From NCBI RefSeq assembly GCF_003465825.1, contig NZ_QSBV01000016.1:1-60089 (forward strand): 60,089 nt of DNA, written 5' to 3'. Under the pieces are notes generated by a model that had not been told where the DNA came from, made no database searches, and saw only the letters and a list, made by a program, of their open reading frames with translations. Position 1 is the stretch's first letter. Each line of letters begins with the position of its first letter. Below are positions 57,521-60,089 of the stretch, piece by piece. The translations under genes were made by a program, and so were the position numbers. The stretch is from Collinsella sp. AF02-46-1 (GTDB lineage Bacteria; Actinomycetota; Coriobacteriia; Coriobacteriales; Coriobacteriaceae).

Positions 57521-58081
57521 TCAAGATGAACTACGAGAATCATAGCGGGCGGATACCGCCCGCAGACCCCCTTCGGAATAGGCGCTGAGCAGCTCCTGGG
57601 CGTGAGCGAACTCGGGTCCCCGCCTCCAACCAAGTAGGCGGTTGACCGCGAGATTTCCCTGGACGTTGTGGACAAAGAGCAGATAGGCGTCCTCGCGCGA
57701 AAGCCCAGTCTCCTCCATGATCGAGGGAACCATCTGCTCGGCGCCGCGCTCGACGACGCGCTGTGCCACCCGGGCGTACGCGTCGTCATCCGAGTAGAGC
57801 AGATAATAGTCATCGTTTGCCGGCGGACGCTGGCAGAGGGCGCCCGCCTCCGTTCCCTCGAGCGGCGGCACCGCCGCCAAGGCCTCGTCGATAAGCGCGT
57901 CGAGCAGGGCGAACTTGTCCTCGTAGTGCAGATAGAACGTGCCACGGTTGATATCGGCGCGTCGGCAGATATCCGCTACCGTCATCTTCGCGAAGCCGAC
58001 CTCGGCCAGCAGCGCGAAGAACGCCTCCCGTATGACCGAGAGTGTATAGCGTCGGCGACGATCGATCTTCCCCGCTTCCAT
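57521..58081 (-). CDS. TetR-family repressor of the sirtuin cluster
   Basis: 186 residues. HTH: YTLSVIREAFFALLAEVGFA and KMTVADICRRADINRGTFYL-HYEDKF, the standard TetR_N motif; the C-terminal ligand domain is divergent. Start 58081 is set by ATTGGAGGGGTA and the family layout. It is divergent from three sirtuin-fold genes; an imperfect palindrome TTATAgACAccTGTtTATAA (58185-58204) in the shared region overlaps their -10 and is the likely operator. Confidence 0.9.
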   Translation of the reverse strand: MEAGKIDRRRRYTLSVIREAFFALLAEVGFAKMTVADICRRADINRGTFYLHYEDKFALLDALIDEALAAVPPLEGTEAGALCQRPPANDDYYLLYSDDDAYARVAQRVVERGAEQMVPSIMEETGLSREDAYLLFVHNVQGNLAVNRLLGWRRGPEFAHAQELLSAYSEGGLRAVSARYDSRSSS

Positions 58082-58184
58082 TACCCCTCCAATTGCAACG
58101 CTCGACAATGCCCGGCAAACGCTCGTTTATCGACAGCAGGCCGAAGCTGTTCATTGCTCTTAAGCAAATCGACATGGATACTTT

Positions 58185-58204
58185 TTATAGACACCTGTTT
58201 ATAA
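58185..58204. promoter_or_regulatory. Probable TetR operator overlapping the sirtuin promoter
   Basis: TTATAgACA-cc-TGTtTATAA, two half-sites with one mismatched position; TATAAT (58200-58205) is a good -10 for the sirtuin genes. Outer GGATAC / GTATCC copies (58175 and 58217) enclose it. Confidence 0.55.
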
Positions 58205-58224
58205 TAGCTGAAAGAAGGTATCCA

Positions 58225-59190
58225 GTGACCCTGTACGAGCAGCTCGTTATCGAGCTCACCAACCAATCGTTTTCCCTTCAGGCCGCCTACCGCAGCGGCG
58301 GCACGCCCTATGAGCTGAGTGACCGCGAGCCCGAGCCCTACGACCAGCAAATCAGGGACTTCGCCCGCATGATCGAGGAAGCCGATTGCGTGCTGGTGGG
58401 CGGGGCCTCTGGGCTCTCCGCGGCGGGCGGCGGCGACTTCTATTACGAGGACAACGCAACCTATCGCAGGCATTTCGGCAAATTCGCCGAGCGTTACGGT
58501 TTCAAGGGCGCTTTCGAGGGGTCGTTCTACCGCTGGCCCACCGCCGAGGCGCGCTGGGGATACCTCGCCACCTTCCTCGACACCACGCTCAACGCCCCGC
58601 TGCGCAAGCCCTACAAGGACCTCGACGCCATTCTCGCCGAGAAGGATTTCTTCGTGCTCACCACCAACCAGGACACGCAGTTTGTGAAGCTCTACCCCTG
58701 GGAGAAGGTGGCAGAGATCCAAGGCGACCACCGCTTCTTTCAGTGCTCCCGCTGTTGCACCGACGCGGTGTGGGATGCGGTCGAGCCGGTCTCCAACATG
58801 GTAGAGGCCATGGGAGACGGCCTTGAGGTTCCGACAGAGCTCGTGCCGCGCTGCCCGCACTGCGGGGCAGAGGCGTTCCCCTGGGTTCGCGGCTACGGCA
58901 ACTTCCTGCAGGGCGAGCTCTACGAGGAGCAGTACCACAAGGTGTCCGACTGGCTCGACGCGCACGCGCGGCAGAGGATCCTTTTCCTCGAGCTGGGCGT
59001 GGGCCGCATGACGCCCGCGTTTATCCAGGAGCCGTTCTGGGCCCTCACGGCGCAGTTGTCGCAGGCTAGCTACATCGCCGTGAACAACAGGACGCAGTTT
59101 CTCCCCCGCGCGATCGAGGATTGGGGGCTCGCCGTTCGCGCCGACATCGCCGACGTGCTCGCCGACGTGCGCAAGACGCTGGGGAGGTAG
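58225..59190 (+). CDS. Sirtuin-fold protein A, class M (SirTM)-like
   Basis: 321 residues. GGASGLSAAGG (59-69) is the NAD-binding loop (usual GAGxSxxxGI). TTNQD (146-150) stands where deacetylase sirtuins have QNID, and the catalytic histidine is replaced by glutamine in EIQGDHRF (Q166), as in SirTM enzymes that ADP-ribosylate proteins. A zinc ribbon is kept (C174-x2-C177, C210-x2-C213). The end LELGVGRMTPAFIQ is typical of these sirtuins. GTG start after AAGAAGGTATCCA, behind the TetR operator. Deacylation is less likely than ADP-ribosylation; activity unproven. Confidence 0.87.
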   Translation: MTLYEQLVIELTNQSFSLQAAYRSGGTPYELSDREPEPYDQQIRDFARMIEEADCVLVGGASGLSAAGGGDFYYEDNATYRRHFGKFAERYGFKGAFEGSFYRWPTAEARWGYLATFLDTTLNAPLRKPYKDLDAILAEKDFFVLTTNQDTQFVKLYPWEKVAEIQGDHRFFQCSRCCTDAVWDAVEPVSNMVEAMGDGLEVPTELVPRCPHCGAEAFPWVRGYGNFLQGELYEEQYHKVSDWLDAHARQRILFLELGVGRMTPAFIQEPFWALTAQLSQASYIAVNNRTQFLPRAIEDWGLAVRADIADVLADVRKTLGR

Positions 59191-59193
59191 CAC

Positions 59194-59892
59194 ATGGAAA
59201 CGGTGAAAGCAGTTCGCATAGGCAGGGCGCTAGCCGAGGCGGATCTTGTCATCATCGGCGCCAGCAACGGGCTGGGCATGGCAGAGAGGCTCAACCTCTT
59301 CTGCGCCGATGCTCATTTCCGAGAGGCGTACGGCGACCTCGCTCAGGCCGACGGCATCGGCTGCATACTGCAGGGGCTCGCCTCCCCGGATGCCAGCGTG
59401 CGAAGCCGATGGGTCGAGCGGTTCCATCAAAAGGAGTATGTCGAGTATGAGCCCAGCCCGCTCATGAACGGGCTGCGGCGTCTTACAGAGCACGCTGACA
59501 CCTTCGTGATCACGTGCAATATCGACGGGCACTTCGTACGCGCAGGGTTCAACGAGAACCGCGTGCTCGAGACGGAGGGGGGCATACGCACGTCGATCGA
59601 CGAGCGGCGTCTCGCCCATCCAGACGCCCTCGCCACGGCCCAGCTCGAGGAGCTCGAGCGCCTTGTGCAAGCCCATCGCAACGGCAGGGTCGCCATCCTC
59701 GAACTTGGCGTGGGACTGCGCAACGGCATCATAAAGCACATGCTCGCCCAGATCGCGAACGTCTGCGAGCACGCCACCTACATCGTGTTCAACTACAGCC
59801 AGGCCATTGCGCCCGACGCCTCGTGCGAGACGATTCTCGTTGACGGCGATATGACCCCGGCTTTCGAGGAGATCGCCCGATGCCACCCCTAG
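59194..59892 (+). CDS. Sirtuin-fold protein B, zinc-ribbon-less paralogue
   Basis: 232 residues. VIIGASNGLGMAERLNLF replaces the canonical glycine loop, TCNIDGHFVRAGF (107-119) keeps the asparagine and aspartate, and the QGD of gene A has become EGG (E128-G-G), followed directly by an S/R stretch without cysteine pairs, so the zinc ribbon is gone. ILELGVGLRNGIIKHM and FNYSQAIAPDA match the C-terminus of gene A. Probably altered or regulatory. GGGGAGGTAGCAC, partly in the end of gene A, precedes the ATG; translational coupling likely. Confidence 0.82.
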   Translation: METVKAVRIGRALAEADLVIIGASNGLGMAERLNLFCADAHFREAYGDLAQADGIGCILQGLASPDASVRSRWVERFHQKEYVEYEPSPLMNGLRRLTEHADTFVITCNIDGHFVRAGFNENRVLETEGGIRTSIDERRLAHPDALATAQLEELERLVQAHRNGRVAILELGVGLRNGIIKHMLAQIANVCEHATYIVFNYSQAIAPDASCETILVDGDMTPAFEEIARCHP

Positions 59893-60089
59893 AAAGAGAA
59901 GCGCGTAGGCTTCGAAGCCTTATCGACGATGCCGACGCCATCATCGTCGGCATCGGCTCGGGCATGTCGAGCGCCGCCGGGTTCAACCATTACAACCGCG
60001 CGGGCATGGCGCGCGCAGGAATGGCGGACTGGCAGCAAGCCTTTGGCTTCAAGAGCCTTTTCGACGGCTTCTACCACCTCTACCCCAGC
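59880..60089 (+). CDS. Sirtuin-fold protein C, N-terminal part (cut by window end)
   Basis: 70 codons visible. IIVGIGSGMSSAAGF (22-35) is a near-canonical sirtuin NAD loop, followed by NHYNRAGMARAGMADWQQAF, comparable to the SirTM-type entry GxSxAAGxxY. The ATG overlaps the end of gene B by 13 bases, so the three genes are one transcriptional unit. The catalytic and zinc regions lie beyond the window. Confidence 0.8.
   Translation, partial: MPPLEREARRLRSLIDDADAIIVGIGSGMSSAAGFNHYNRAGMARAGMADWQQAFGFKSLFDGFYHLYPS

Noticed and set aside
58174..58204. -35/-10 pair TCGACA - TATAAT for the sirtuin operon
   Set aside because: Spacing is about 25 bases, too long; only the -10 is retained.
58174..58224. 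Upstream ATG start for sirtuin A (MDTFYRHLF...)
   Set aside because: It would place the -10 and the TetR operator inside the coding sequence and lacks a ribosome binding site; GTG at 58225 has AAGAAGG upstream.

Overview
The window is a 60 kb piece of a GC-rich bacterial chromosome with short intergenic gaps, clear AGGAGG-type ribosome binding sites and ATG/GTG starts. Protein content (a second ParE/ParC-like topoisomerase pair, MalY/PatB aminotransferase, many small flavoproteins, ClC and MATE transporters, a DUF5714 protein) and the dispersed palindromes suggest an anaerobic gut actinobacterium of the class Coriobacteriia, most likely Collinsella-like. That assignment is inference; there is no rRNA gene here to test it.

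Layout. 1-11 kb: flavoprotein, ArsC/Spx-like protein, CobW-type GTPase, TrmL, a UvrA paralogue with an ORC-like ATPase, a TetM-like translation GTPase, a GNAT enzyme, RsmJ and a 47-residue membrane protein. 11-26 kb: RlmA-type methyltransferase, MATE exporter, LysR/EamA pair, ung, a queuosine-precursor transporter with an SDR enzyme behind a likely preQ1-I riboswitch, prfC, a cluster of four tandem palindromes, a GntR/ABC operon, EamA, ClC, LOG and a potassium channel. 26-41 kb: hybrid sensor kinase, PNPOx-like protein, PatB, TrmO, XRE-TipAS regulator, glutaredoxin, an AT-richer stretch with hairpin repeats and a lone ribbon-helix-helix protein, Dus, a LysR-controlled aldo/keto reductase-flavodoxin cluster, and a membrane protein followed by a repeat-filled gap. 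41-53 kb: MacB/FtsX-type ABC protein, DUF5714, a guaA remnant, LuxR, an HTH/membrane pair, and the type IIA topoisomerase pair. 53-60 kb (accessory): DUF4143 ATPase, flavoprotein, a DUF262-DUF1524 protein with a DUF6508-like partner, a TetR regulator and three consecutive sirtuin-fold genes, the last cut by the window end.

The most notable content is (i) three tandem class-M-like (SirTM-type) sirtuin paralogues under a divergent TetR gene, the first carrying the N/Q pair of ADP-ribosylating sirtuins and the second having lost the zinc ribbon; (ii) four tandem ~80-bp units, each a long inverted repeat with substitutions that keep pairing, between prfC and a GntR operon; (iii) at least four families of dispersed palindromes, one of which repeatedly supplies or touches the stop codon of a gene; and (iv) a preQ1-I-like riboswitch in front of a transporter-SDR pair. 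All calls come from reading the sequence; no database search was run.
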